The notes beneath the pieces are model-generated. The model searched no databases and was not told the origin of the DNA. It saw nothing but the letters and a program-made list of their open reading frames with translations. The position numbers and the translations under genes were made by a program. Positions 53,944 through 61,644 of a stretch of 64,000 nt of DNA are shown here, one piece after another. How positions within the stretch are numbered: position 1 is the first letter of the stretch; each line of letters starts with the position of its first letter. Where the stretch lies: assembly GCF_047302425.1 (NCBI RefSeq), contig NZ_CP154855.1, positions 2,232,001-2,296,000 on the forward strand. Direction: 5' to 3'. Origin of the DNA: Oceanitalea sp047302425 (GTDB taxonomy: Bacteria > Actinomycetota > Actinomycetes > Actinomycetales > Actinomycetaceae).

Positions 53944-54022
53944 CCCTACCCGGCCCCCGACACGCCACTTCGCGCTGGGCGCCCGGCCGACACCGCCTCT
54001 ACACCCTCATTCCGGAAGAGCC

Positions 54023-57000
54023 GATAAACTCCGCAGACCGGCTGAGGACGACGGCCTTCAGTTCCTCGGACACAGCGGTGCTGAGAAGGAAGTCCTTCAC
54101 CAGCGGCCCGGGCAGAATCGCGGGCGACAGGTTCTCGCCGAAGGCTGCAGACGTCGTCATGGCGGACTCGATGGTGGCCCAGTCGGTCGTGGCGAACCGG
54201 GCGAAGGTCTCCGCAGTGTCGGCGAGCAACCCGGCGGCCAGAAGCAACGAGAGCAGTCGTCCCGCCTCTGCGGGCACGTCGGACGGTTCGAGCGGGTCAG
54301 CAAGGCCTAGGCTCTGAGCCAGCCGGACCCGGTGGGCGGGGTCCGGAATGGCGGTAGGCGAGTTCAGGAGCGCTGCGGCCAGGGCGCGCAGGTCACTCTG
54401 GGCAGCCTCGTCGTTGACCTCGAGAGTTTCGGCGGCGGCCAGCAGGTCCCCGAGGGCGTCGTCGATACCGTGCTCGGCGCGGTAGTCCTCGATGTTTGTG
54501 ATGGTGGCAGGGAACCGGTGATGCTTCGCCAAGGGGGCCCACGTCTCCTTGGGAGCTTCCGCCAGACGGGTGACCTCGCAGGTTGGCGAAGAATCCTCGA
54601 TCAGCGCCTCGATGTGCTGTGCGTCCCAGCGGTCAGCCACGTCACCCAAGATGGCGGCGAAGTGCTGGGGTTCGTCGATGGTGAAGTTGGTTGCGTCGTC
54701 GTCCGCAACCGCCGCCAGAAACGCTGCAGGCTGTTCGAGGCAGTCCTCGTAGAGCGCCGAGTCACCCTGCATACGATCTAGGGCGATGGACGGCGCGTCG
54801 CCGATGGCGACACGGAGGTTCGTTGCTGTGAGTGGGTACAGGTCGGATTCCACGATGGCGCTCAGCATGGTGGAGTGCAGGGCCGAGAGGTCGGCAATGC
54901 TGGCACCAGACTCCCGCGTCACGTTGACGATTGTGTGCACCTGCGTCCGCTGAAGCTCGCCGATGTAGGACGCCATGGCTGCGTAGTTCGTCGCCAAGAA
55001 CTCGCCGAGCGCAGGTGCGGTGTCGTAGGAGATTTCGGAGCTCAGGGCCCTGAGAGCGGCGTCGACGTAGGTCACGCGCCGGCCGGCCTCGAGTTGTGCT
55101 TCGTGTGCGAGGTACACGAGAGTGTGCGGCCATCTGCGTGCCAAGCCGGCCGACAGCAGATCCGGGTGCGCGCCATTCGACAGATAAGTCTCGACGAACG
55201 ACTGCTCCGCCTCCCCAAAGCCGGCCAGACGGTCGAGGATGAAGTCAGCCTGTGGGTCGTGCTGCTCGAGGAGGTGGTCCAAGATGGAGACGTTGTAAGC
55301 GCTGGCCCCTCTTAAGCATCGCGGTCCCGCTTCAGCGAGGAGTGAGACAACCTCGTCGGGCTTGAGCTGGTAGTTCGCGTCGGGAGTATTGGTGTCAACG
55401 TTGCGCAGAATGAACGTCTGGACGTCCTTGCTGAGCCTGTTGCCGTAGAACTGGCCGACGTAGAGGGTGAAGTTGTGGTCGATGTCCCCCTCTCGGACCA
55501 GTTCGCGGGCCAGCTTTGATTTCAGCTTGCCGACGACGTTAGCGAGGGGCAGGCCGGTGTCGCGTTCAGTGAACTCGGTGCGGCCGTTGAGCTTCGCCAT
55601 AGACGCGCCTCGGAGGAAGTCCCGGTTGGCTCGGTGCTTCCGGCGCTGCTCCTCGACCGACGCTGTCGCCCAGGTGTCGAAAGCGTCGACCGTCAGCGAG
55701 TGGTCCAGAAGCCGCTCGAGCATCGCGGTCTTGAACTCGAGCGGCTGGGGCGAGTTGGCGTACCCCTGCCGGTTGACCGTGACCGTGATAGAGCCGTCCG
55801 CTGCTGCCTGGCGCCAGAACTTCAGCCAGTCGGTCACTTGTGTGCCAAAGTCGGTGTCACCGGCCGCGATTGACAGCAACTTCCGGTCAGCTCGGGCTAC
55901 GTCGACAAGTTCGTTGAACCGCGCGCCCAGTTCTTCGGCGCGCGTCTGAGCTGCCGAGTTGACCGCGTCGGCGGAGTCGAGAGCCCGGAGTTGGTCGTCG
56001 GCGTCGCGGATGGAATCGTTGATAGTCGCCCGGTACGCCTTATACAGGATGTCGAGATCGCTCCGGCCGTGGACGATCTTCTCGAAGTCGGCCAGATGGA
56101 ATTGCTTGTACAGCACCAACGACAGCAAGGTGTCCGGGCTCAGGTCCGGGGCACCCTTGCCCATCACGAGGAGCTGTTCGGAGAACACACAGTATTCGTT
56201 GCGTATGTTCTTCAGCATCCGCATGTCCGGGACGTGCCTGGCAACACGGTCGATCAGCTCGTCGCTTGGGCGGTGCGCTTCCCCTTTGGGAAAAAGCTGA
56301 GCGAGAAGTTCGTGCGCGGAACGGTGCGTGATGAACGGGACGAGCGGGATGACCAGGTCGAAGAATTTGGTGCGGTTGGCTCGTTCGACCTCCGCCTGCG
56401 CCGCGTCTACATCACCCTGCGAGTTGGGGGCAGCCGCAACGCCACTGCTACCGGACGACGCCTCCTCTTCAACCTTTTCAACGGAGTCAGTCGGGTCGGG
56501 GTCTCGGCCGAGCTTCTCGAAGACGCTGTCTCGGACGGCGTACACGAACCGCACCTTGCGACCCACCTGGTCGGACTCGTTCAGGAGCGTGTTCAGCTCG
56601 CGCAGCGCCTCAAAAATGCCGGGGTTCTCGAACCGGTCGAGGTCCTCGAACACGACCACGTCGTAGTCAGTCGCTTCGAAGAAGTACACGATCTCGGCCA
56701 GGTACTTGTCGAAGTAGCTGGTGGGCCGCCGCGCGAGAGTGACGGAAGCACCGGCAGCCGACAGCTGGCTGACTGAGAACTTCTGGTGCAGGAACGCACG
56801 CATAGCTGTCAGCCCGACCGTGCCGATACCGATGGCGACGGCGCCGGTGACCCATTCCTGTGCGCCCTGCCCGAGTAGGTCAGGGTCCCATCCCAGGAGA
56901 ACCGGCACGGCCACCGCGCCGACGATCCCTGCCGCCGACGTCAGCATCGCCCGCCCGAGCGGGAACTTAGAGAGCCGGTGGAAATCTGAGGCAGGAAGCT

Positions 57001-57361
57001 TCTCCGGAGCCTCGCGGTAGAGCAACTGCTTGACGATCGCCTTCTCGATGCGGTTGGTCAGGTCCGCGCCCTCGTCGGCTCCCTTCATTGGCGATCCGGG
57101 CTCTCCGAGGTCGTTCCCGAGACTGGAGATGGCGACGTTGAGAACCTTGAAATTCTCGGAGTTCTCTATATTTTCGATGACGCTGGACTTGCCCGAGCCG
57201 TAGCCGCCGGTGAGAGCGATGTTGAACACCTTGGGCTCTCGGAGTCCGGCCGTGAGGTACCGAGCATACGCGCCATGTTCAGCTTCCTGGTAGCCCGACG
57301 AGAGCGGCGTCAGAGTCCTCGATGCCGGCGCGGTCGGAAGCGCAGAAATGTCCTGGTTCAT
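54023..57361 (-). pseudogene. Large YobI/KAP-type P-loop NTPase, 5' part, split by ISL3 insertion
   Basis: 1113 native residues, then 7 residues and a TAG (53999-54001) supplied by the IS. Walker A T-G-G-Y-G-S-G-K-S-S lies at about 51-60. Two membrane helices (about 136-158 and 170-188) precede Walker B, D-V-V-V-F-E-D-L-D-R, at about 233-242. This membrane insert inside the P-loop domain is the KAP/YobI layout. The remaining 850 residues are helical and unrecognised. The joined gene would encode about 1229 aa. ATG at 57359-57361. Codon use is less G+C-rich than the core genes, suggesting transfer. KAP-like NTPases occur in defence islands, but a defence role here is untested. Losing 116 C-terminal residues may or may not abolish function. 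Confidence 0.85.
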
Positions 57362-57672
57362 CTCGGTCCAACCCCGTTCTCTCGAGACGGCGCTGCGATC
57401 ACCGGCCGATCTCCTAGTCGTCCTTGCGCGCAGCGTGCCCACGCTCGCTTCCGCGTCCTAAGGAGGACGCTACAGGCGCCCACGGACATGGCCGGCTCTT
57501 TGTGCTGGCGCTAGTTCGTCCCACCATGCGGCGAGGCAGGTGTCCTCCAGATTCTTGGAGGCGTCCTACTCACCGAAATCGGCACGCCCGCTCGGACTGC
57601 GATCCTCTTGTGGCAGACGTCGCGGCCATCCCCTTCGCCGACATGGTGCGCGCGGTTCCGGTGAGGGATCCT
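57362..57672. other. Spacer upstream of the large NTPase gene
   Basis: About 310 bp between the NTPase start and the PIN toxin stop. No credible gene is seen. A small hairpin, GTCCT-AAGG-AGGAC (57455-57468), and a TAGGAG hexamer near 57413 on the minus strand are the only promoter-like signals for the NTPase gene; both are weak. Confidence 0.5.
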
Positions 57673-58053
57673 CTATCGGATCAGGCGTACACGTATGGGG
57701 AGATCGAGATCTGCCCACGCGCGATCGGCAGTCAAGACTTCAGCCGGGTTGCTGCGGATTGTCAACGCGAGGCAACACCGATCTCCGAGCGAGAGGTTCT
57801 TGCCTCCGTCCAGTGATCGAATCGCTCCCGCCAGCTCAGCGTCCTCTTCCAGGACCGGCTCGATGGTGACGCCTGCCGCAGCGAGGAGGCCGCGAACTCG
57901 CCGGACGTCGACTCCGACGTCGACCAGCTTTCCGATCACCTCAGCGAGATTGGCGGCGCCCAGTGACGCCGAACCAAGCTCAGCGGCGACCAAGTCAGCA
58001 CCGGGCTCATCGTGTACGAGAGCGAGGACGGCCGAGGCGTCGAGGACTGTCAC
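57673..58053 (-). CDS. VapC-like PIN-domain toxin
   Basis: 126 aa. PIN ribonuclease with acidic residues in V-L-D-A-S-A-V-L-A-L (Asp near 4), the N-L-A-E-V-I-G-K-L segment (Glu near 39), and L-S-L-G-D-R-C-C-L-A-L-T with the third Asp, then L-T-A-D-R-A-W. These are the four conserved acids of VapC toxins, which cut RNA. Its start overlaps the antitoxin stop by 4 bp, and the antitoxin comes first, as in type II modules. Confidence 0.9.
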   Translation of the reverse strand: MTVLDASAVLALVHDEPGADLVAAELGSASLGAANLAEVIGKLVDVGVDVRRVRGLLAAAGVTIEPVLEEDAELAGAIRSLDGGKNLSLGDRCCLALTIRSNPAEVLTADRAWADLDLPIRVRLIR

Positions 58054-58295
58054 TCGGCCCTCGATGCCGCCAGACGGCGCTCGGTCAGCAGTTCGTCAAC
58101 CAGCGAACGCTGCTTGGGGACCTCAGATGCCAATCCTCGGAGTTCCACCACTGCGTCCTCCTGCCGTTCGAGTACGACTCGTCGACCTTCGACGCGGAGG
58201 TGCAAGTGGTCACCGGGGGCAAGTCCGAGCGTGGAACGCACCTCGGCCGGAATGACGAGACGACCCTGCTGCCCAAGAACGAGCGTGGCATTCAT
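58050..58295 (-). CDS. AbrB/SpoVT-type antitoxin (VapB-like)
   Basis: 81 aa. A swapped-hairpin AbrB domain: V-L-G-Q-Q-G-R-L-V-I-P-A-E-V-R-S-T-L-G-L-A-P-G-D-H-L-H-L-R-V. The C-terminal tail (residues 55-81) should wrap the PIN toxin. ATG at 58293-58295. Overlaps the downstream toxin by 4 bp. Confidence 0.88.
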   Translation of the reverse strand: MNATLVLGQQGRLVIPAEVRSTLGLAPGDHLHLRVEGRRVVLERQEDAVVELRGLASEVPKQRSLVDELLTERRLAASRAE

Positions 58296-58347
58296 ACGCC
58301 AATCGTGCCACGGGAAGCGTGACTGTGCCAAGACCCTCCCGATTGAC

Positions 58348-58364
58348 GATCCCTTGCCGGGATC
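58348..58364 (-). terminator. Small hairpin between the two toxin-antitoxin modules
   Basis: GATCCC (58348-58353) pairs with GGGATC (58359-58364) around a 5-base loop, in the 75-bp spacer between the MazF stop and the AbrB antitoxin start. It could end the mazEF transcript or be an operator for the vapBC pair. No T run follows. Confidence 0.35.
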
Positions 58365-58370
58365 CGGTGC

Positions 58371-58715
58371 CTACAACTGGAGGTGGAGGCGAAGCGCGTC
58401 GTCGAGGTGGGCCATGACGTCAGCAGGGGCTCGTCCGATGACAGCGCCGAGCCGCTCGACTGCGATCGAGCGGACTTGCTCGGCCTGGGCCTTGGAGTCC
58501 TGCCGGAGGCCGGTCGCGGCTGCAGGCAGGAGGGTTTGAAACGGGAAGATCCGGTCGGTGTTGCTGGTGAGGGGCACCACGGTCACCACTCCGCGGCCGA
58601 GTCGAGCCGCGGTCGCGTTCGCTCGATCGTTGCTAACGATCACCGCAGGACGGCGGCTGTTGGCCTCACTGCCGCGAACGGGGTCCAGATCGACGAGCCG
58701 GATCTCACCGCGCAA
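58371..58715 (-). CDS. MazF/PemK-type toxin
   Basis: 114 aa endoribonuclease. The MazF pattern is clear: M-R-G-E-I-R-L-V-D-L-D-P-V-R-G-S-E-A-N, R-P-A-V-I-V-S-N-D, V-T-V-V-P-L-T-S-N-T, and S-K-A-Q-A-E-Q-V-R-S-I near the end. It cuts RNA when free of its antitoxin. It overlaps the antitoxin gene by 11 bp. Confidence 0.93.
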   Translation of the reverse strand: MRGEIRLVDLDPVRGSEANSRRPAVIVSNDRANATAARLGRGVVTVVPLTSNTDRIFPFQTLLPAAATGLRQDSKAQAEQVRSIAVERLGAVIGRAPADVMAHLDDALRLHLQL

Positions 58716-58935
58716 TATCAGCGATCCCTTCGGCTGCGGTCATGTCCCACGCGGCCTGATCGCCTGAATCCTGCCACTCCTGCCATGCCGCTTCGTAGTC
58801 CTGTTCCAAACCGGGAAGGCGAAGCATTCGCACGGCATGTTGCAACGCAGCTGACCTCGACGGCAGGCCGGCAGTACGGGCGTACTCGTCGAGGATCGCC
58901 ACATCCTCGTCCGGCAGACTGACGCTGAGTTTCAT
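58705..58935 (-). CDS. Ribbon-helix-helix antitoxin (MazE-like)
   Basis: 76 aa. The N-terminal ribbon-helix-helix M-K-L-S-V-S-L-P-D-E-D-V-A-I-L-D-E-Y-A-R-T-A-G-L-P-S-R-S-A-A-L binds DNA as a dimer; the acidic C-terminus (E-Q-D-Y-E-A-A-W-Q-E-W) blocks the toxin. ATG at 58933-58935. Two TGCTACC direct repeats sit just upstream and are the likely operator. Confidence 0.9.
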   Translation of the reverse strand: MKLSVSLPDEDVAILDEYARTAGLPSRSAALQHAVRMLRLPGLEQDYEAAWQEWQDSGDQAAWDMTAAEGIADIAR

Positions 58936-58942
58936 ACCTTGA

Positions 58943-58960
58943 TGCTACCGCAGTGCTACC
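58943..58960. promoter_or_regulatory. Direct repeats before the mazEF-like pair
   Basis: TGCTACC at 58943-58949 and again at 58954-58960, 11 bp apart centre to centre, about one helical turn, 8-25 bases upstream of the antitoxin ATG. On the minus strand a -10-like TAGCAT overlaps. This fits an operator autoregulated by the ribbon-helix-helix antitoxin. Confidence 0.6.
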
Positions 58961-59188
58961 AACTGCCAGCGGACCCGTGTTGTTTGCCGGCGACGGGACG
59001 CGGGGGTGGCGCGCGGAACGCGCGTTGAGCGCGTCCTGTGCACCGGCTGTTCTTTCGGATCTTGGCAGCGGCGTGCCCCTTGCGCCCGTGATCTATCGGG
59101 GCCGTGCTGTATCAGTCGGGCGCCGAGCCCGATGCTCGAGCCGGCCGCATCCCGCGGTGGGATCGGGCCGATCGCTAGGAGGTGCGCG

Positions 59189-59803
59189 ATGAGCGCGCTG
59201 CATGTCGGGTACGCCCGATGCTCCACCGATCAGCAAGACCTCACAGCGCAACGCGCTGCCCTGATCGGCCTCGGCGTCGAGACCGAGCGCATCTATGTCG
59301 ATCACGGCCTGACCGGCACCGACCGAGAACGCCCGGGCCTGCGCGAGGCCCTGGCCGCCTGTCGGGCTGGGGACCCCCTGGTGGTGACGAAGCTTGACCG
59401 CCTGGCCCGGTCCCTGCCCGATGCGCGGGCGATCGCGGACGAACTGACCGCCCGACAGATCAGTCTCTCGCTCGGCGGGTCCATCTACGACCCGACCGAC
59501 GCCATTGGTCGTCTCCTGTTCAACGTGCTCGCCATGGTTGCGGAGTTCGAGTCCGACCTGATCCGGCTGCGCACGGTCGAGGGAATGAAGGTCGCGAAGG
59601 CCAAGGGTCGGCTGAAGGGCAAGCAGCCCAAGCTCAGCCGTAAACAGGAAGCACATCTCGTGTCGCTCGTACACAGCGGCGAGTACAGCACCCTGGAGGT
59701 CGCCGAGCTGTTCGGCATCGGTCGGTCCACCGTCTACCGTGCGATCCAACGCCAACGGATGGCGGCCGAGGCCGAACTCGCCGCCGCATCGGCACGGGGC
59801 TGA
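59189..59803 (+). CDS. Serine recombinase (resolvase/invertase family)
   Basis: 204 aa. Catalytic Ser12 lies in G-Y-A-R-C-S-T-D-Q-Q-D-L, and the Arg cluster in L-D-R-L-A-R-S near residues 71-77. The long E helix (about 105-135) and a C-terminal helix-turn-helix (L-E-V-A-E-L-F-G-I-G-R-S-T-V-Y-R-A-I) complete a small resolvase. ATG at 59189 has AGGAGG six bases upstream. It lies 250 bp from dop, at the island edge, and could have mediated island entry. A perfect 15-bp inverted repeat follows. Confidence 0.93.
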   Translation: MSALHVGYARCSTDQQDLTAQRAALIGLGVETERIYVDHGLTGTDRERPGLREALAACRAGDPLVVTKLDRLARSLPDARAIADELTARQISLSLGGSIYDPTDAIGRLLFNVLAMVAEFESDLIRLRTVEGMKVAKAKGRLKGKQPKLSRKQEAHLVSLVHSGEYSTLEVAELFGIGRSTVYRAIQRQRMAAEAELAAASARG

Positions 59804-59811
59804 ACGCCCAC

Positions 59812-59855
59812 CTTGACGGCGTCCCGCAACCGGCAACCACCGGGACGCCGTCAAG
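59812..59855. repeat. Perfect 15-bp inverted repeat after the recombinase
   Basis: CTTGACGGCGTCCCG (59812-59826) is repeated exactly inverted at 59841-59855, with a 14-base spacer. It follows the recombinase stop by 8 bp. It could be a terminator, though no T run follows, or a recombination/inversion site. Confidence 0.75.
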
Positions 59856-59859
59856 CGCG

Positions 59860-60053
59860 TCTCCCTCGAAAGCCAGCCCGTGTACAAGCGGACAAACGAG
59901 TTGTGCCTGCGGATTGCCGATCCCATTTGCGAAGCGGTCATGCCGCCCTGGGTGTGAACCACCGTTCCACGGATAGCGATGTCAATGGCGCCCGCCTCTG
60001 GGGAGAGCCGCTCGACGCCCGGGTGAACACGTCGGCTCTCGATGACGAGGGCG
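59860..60053 (-). other. Possible coding remnant beside dop
   Basis: One minus-strand frame through this stretch has coding-like composition (A-L-V-I-E-S-R-R-V-H-P-G-V-E-R-L-S-P and A-I-D-I-A-I-R-G-T-V-V-H-T-Q-G-G-M-T), but there is no start and the frame runs on into the recombinase in antisense. It may be a decayed gene at the island boundary. No family recognised. Confidence 0.3.
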
Positions 60054-61631
60054 TCAGCCGTGGCGGCGGCGGAGCTCCTCGAGGAGCGCGGCGACGTCCG
60101 GGCTGGCGTCCAGCGCCTCCCCCACGTGCTCGCGGCTGCCCCGCGCCGGCTCGGCCATGGGCAGGCGCACGAGGTGCTCCTCGCCGGGCACGTCGAGGAC
60201 CACCGACTCCCACCCGGCGGCGGCGACGCCAGAGCCGTAGCGGCGGATCGTCTCCCCGCGGAACCACGCGCGCGTGTCGACCGGGGCGGCGTGGACCGCC
60301 TCGTCGACCGCCTCCGCACTCACCAACAGCTCCACAGCACCGGACGCGGCCAGCCGCTGGTAGATGCTGCGCTCGGGGCGCACGTCGGACCACTGGAGGT
60401 CGAGCGCCGCCAGGCGCGGGTCGTCCCAGCCGATCCCGTCACGGCGGCGCATCCCCTCGAGCAGCCGGAGCTTGGCCACCCACTCGACCTCCGCCGCGCA
60501 GGTCATCGGGTCCTCCCCCAGCCGGGCGAGGAGGGAGTCCCAGCGGTCGAGGACCGCGCGGGTCTCGGCGTCGACGTCGTCGCCGAGCCGCTCCCGGATG
60601 ACGTCGAGGTAGACGCGCTGGATCTCCAGCGCCGTCATCTGCCGGCCGTCGGCGAGCGTGAGCCGGTGGGTGAGGGTCGTGTCGTGGCTGACGAGCCGCG
60701 TCTCGGCGACGGCGTCGTCCAGCGCCATCGCGTCCAGGGACAGCGGCACGGCGTCCTGCTCGAGGAGCCACAGCACGAGGGAGGTGGTGGCGAGCTTGAG
60801 CCAGGTCGCCACCTCGAGGAGGTTGGCGTCCCCCACGATGACGTGCAGGCGCCGGTAGCGCGAGGCATCGGCGTGCGGCTCGTCGCGCGTGTTGATGATC
60901 GGCCGGTTGAACGTGGTCTCCAGGCCGACGTCGTTCTCGATGTAGTCGGCGCGCTGGGACAGCTGGAAGCCCGGGATCTCCGAGCGCTGCCCCAGGCCCA
61001 CCCGCCCGGCGCCGGTGAACACCTGGCGTGTGACGAGGAAGGGCGTGAGGTAGCGGACGACGTCCCCGAAGGGCACCGCCCGGTCCGTGAGGTAGTTCTC
61101 GTGGGTCCCGTAGGACTGTCCCTTGCCGTCGACGTTGTTCTTGTAGAGCGCGACGTCGGGCATCGCGGGCTCGGCGGCCAGCGCGGCGGCGGCGCGGCGC
61201 ATGACCTCCTCCCCCGCCCGGTCCCAGCGCACCGCGTCGCGCGGGCCGGTGACCTCGGGGCTGGAGTACTCGGGGTGGGCGTGGTCGACGTACAGCCGCG
61301 CCCCGTTGGTGAGGACGAGCGACGTCGTCGCGGAGGCGGGCTCCCCCGCCCCGGGACGACGGCGGTGGAAGCGTCCCAGCGCGGCGGCGCGCTCGGCCGG
61401 GGAGTCGGTGAGCTGGTCGGGGTGCGCCGCGGCGCGGTCGAGACGGAAGCCGCGCGCGTCGGCGAGCGGGTCCTCCCCCTCGTAGTCCCACCGCGCCGTC
61501 GCCCCCTCGCCCACCGTCTGCGCGTACGCGACGACGACGGCGGCCGACAGAGCCATCGGGTTGGCCATCGGCTGCCCGGGCTGCAGGACCCCGTACTCGG
61601 TCTCGATGCCCATCATCCGGCGCACGGTCAT
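60054..61631 (-). CDS. dop: Depupylase/deamidase Dop
   Basis: 525 aa, PafA paralogue. It deamidates the terminal Gln of Pup and removes Pup from substrates. N-terminal M-M-G-I-E-T-E-Y-G-V binds metal and nucleotide; the Dop-specific loop region follows (about residues 40-85). R-P-I-I-N-T-R-D-E-P-H-A and Y-R-R-L-H-V-I-V-G-D-A-N are shared with PafA. ATG or GTG start at 61629-61631, 13 bp after the arc stop. It is usually followed directly by pup; here an 8.4-kb island intervenes. Confidence 0.95.
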   Translation of the reverse strand: MTVRRMMGIETEYGVLQPGQPMANPMALSAAVVVAYAQTVGEGATARWDYEGEDPLADARGFRLDRAAAHPDQLTDSPAERAAALGRFHRRRPGAGEPASATTSLVLTNGARLYVDHAHPEYSSPEVTGPRDAVRWDRAGEEVMRRAAAALAAEPAMPDVALYKNNVDGKGQSYGTHENYLTDRAVPFGDVVRYLTPFLVTRQVFTGAGRVGLGQRSEIPGFQLSQRADYIENDVGLETTFNRPIINTRDEPHADASRYRRLHVIVGDANLLEVATWLKLATTSLVLWLLEQDAVPLSLDAMALDDAVAETRLVSHDTTLTHRLTLADGRQMTALEIQRVYLDVIRERLGDDVDAETRAVLDRWDSLLARLGEDPMTCAAEVEWVAKLRLLEGMRRRDGIGWDDPRLAALDLQWSDVRPERSIYQRLAASGAVELLVSAEAVDEAVHAAPVDTRAWFRGETIRRYGSGVAAAGWESVVLDVPGEEHLVRLPMAEPARGSREHVGEALDASPDVAALLEELRRRHG

Positions 61632-61644
61632 CGGCGCGCTCCGC

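Larger units (their letters stand above)
52574..54022 (-). mobile_element. Complete ISL3-family insertion sequence, 1449 bp
   Basis: The ends are imperfect 27-bp inverted repeats at 52574-52600 and 53996-54022 (20 of 27 positions match; both begin GGCTC when read inward and share AGGGTGTAG). The insertion is flanked by an exact 8-bp direct repeat, GATAAACT, at 52566-52573 and 54023-54030, the target duplication size of ISL3 elements. One transposase gene fills the element. Intact ends and identical target copies imply a recent insertion. It interrupts a YobI/KAP-type NTPase gene. Confidence 0.95.

Noticed and set aside
53944..53968. Transposase start further upstream at 53968
   Set aside because: The added residues are low-complexity and precede the hairpin; family members start at M-S-D-A-T-F, matching the GTG at 53887.
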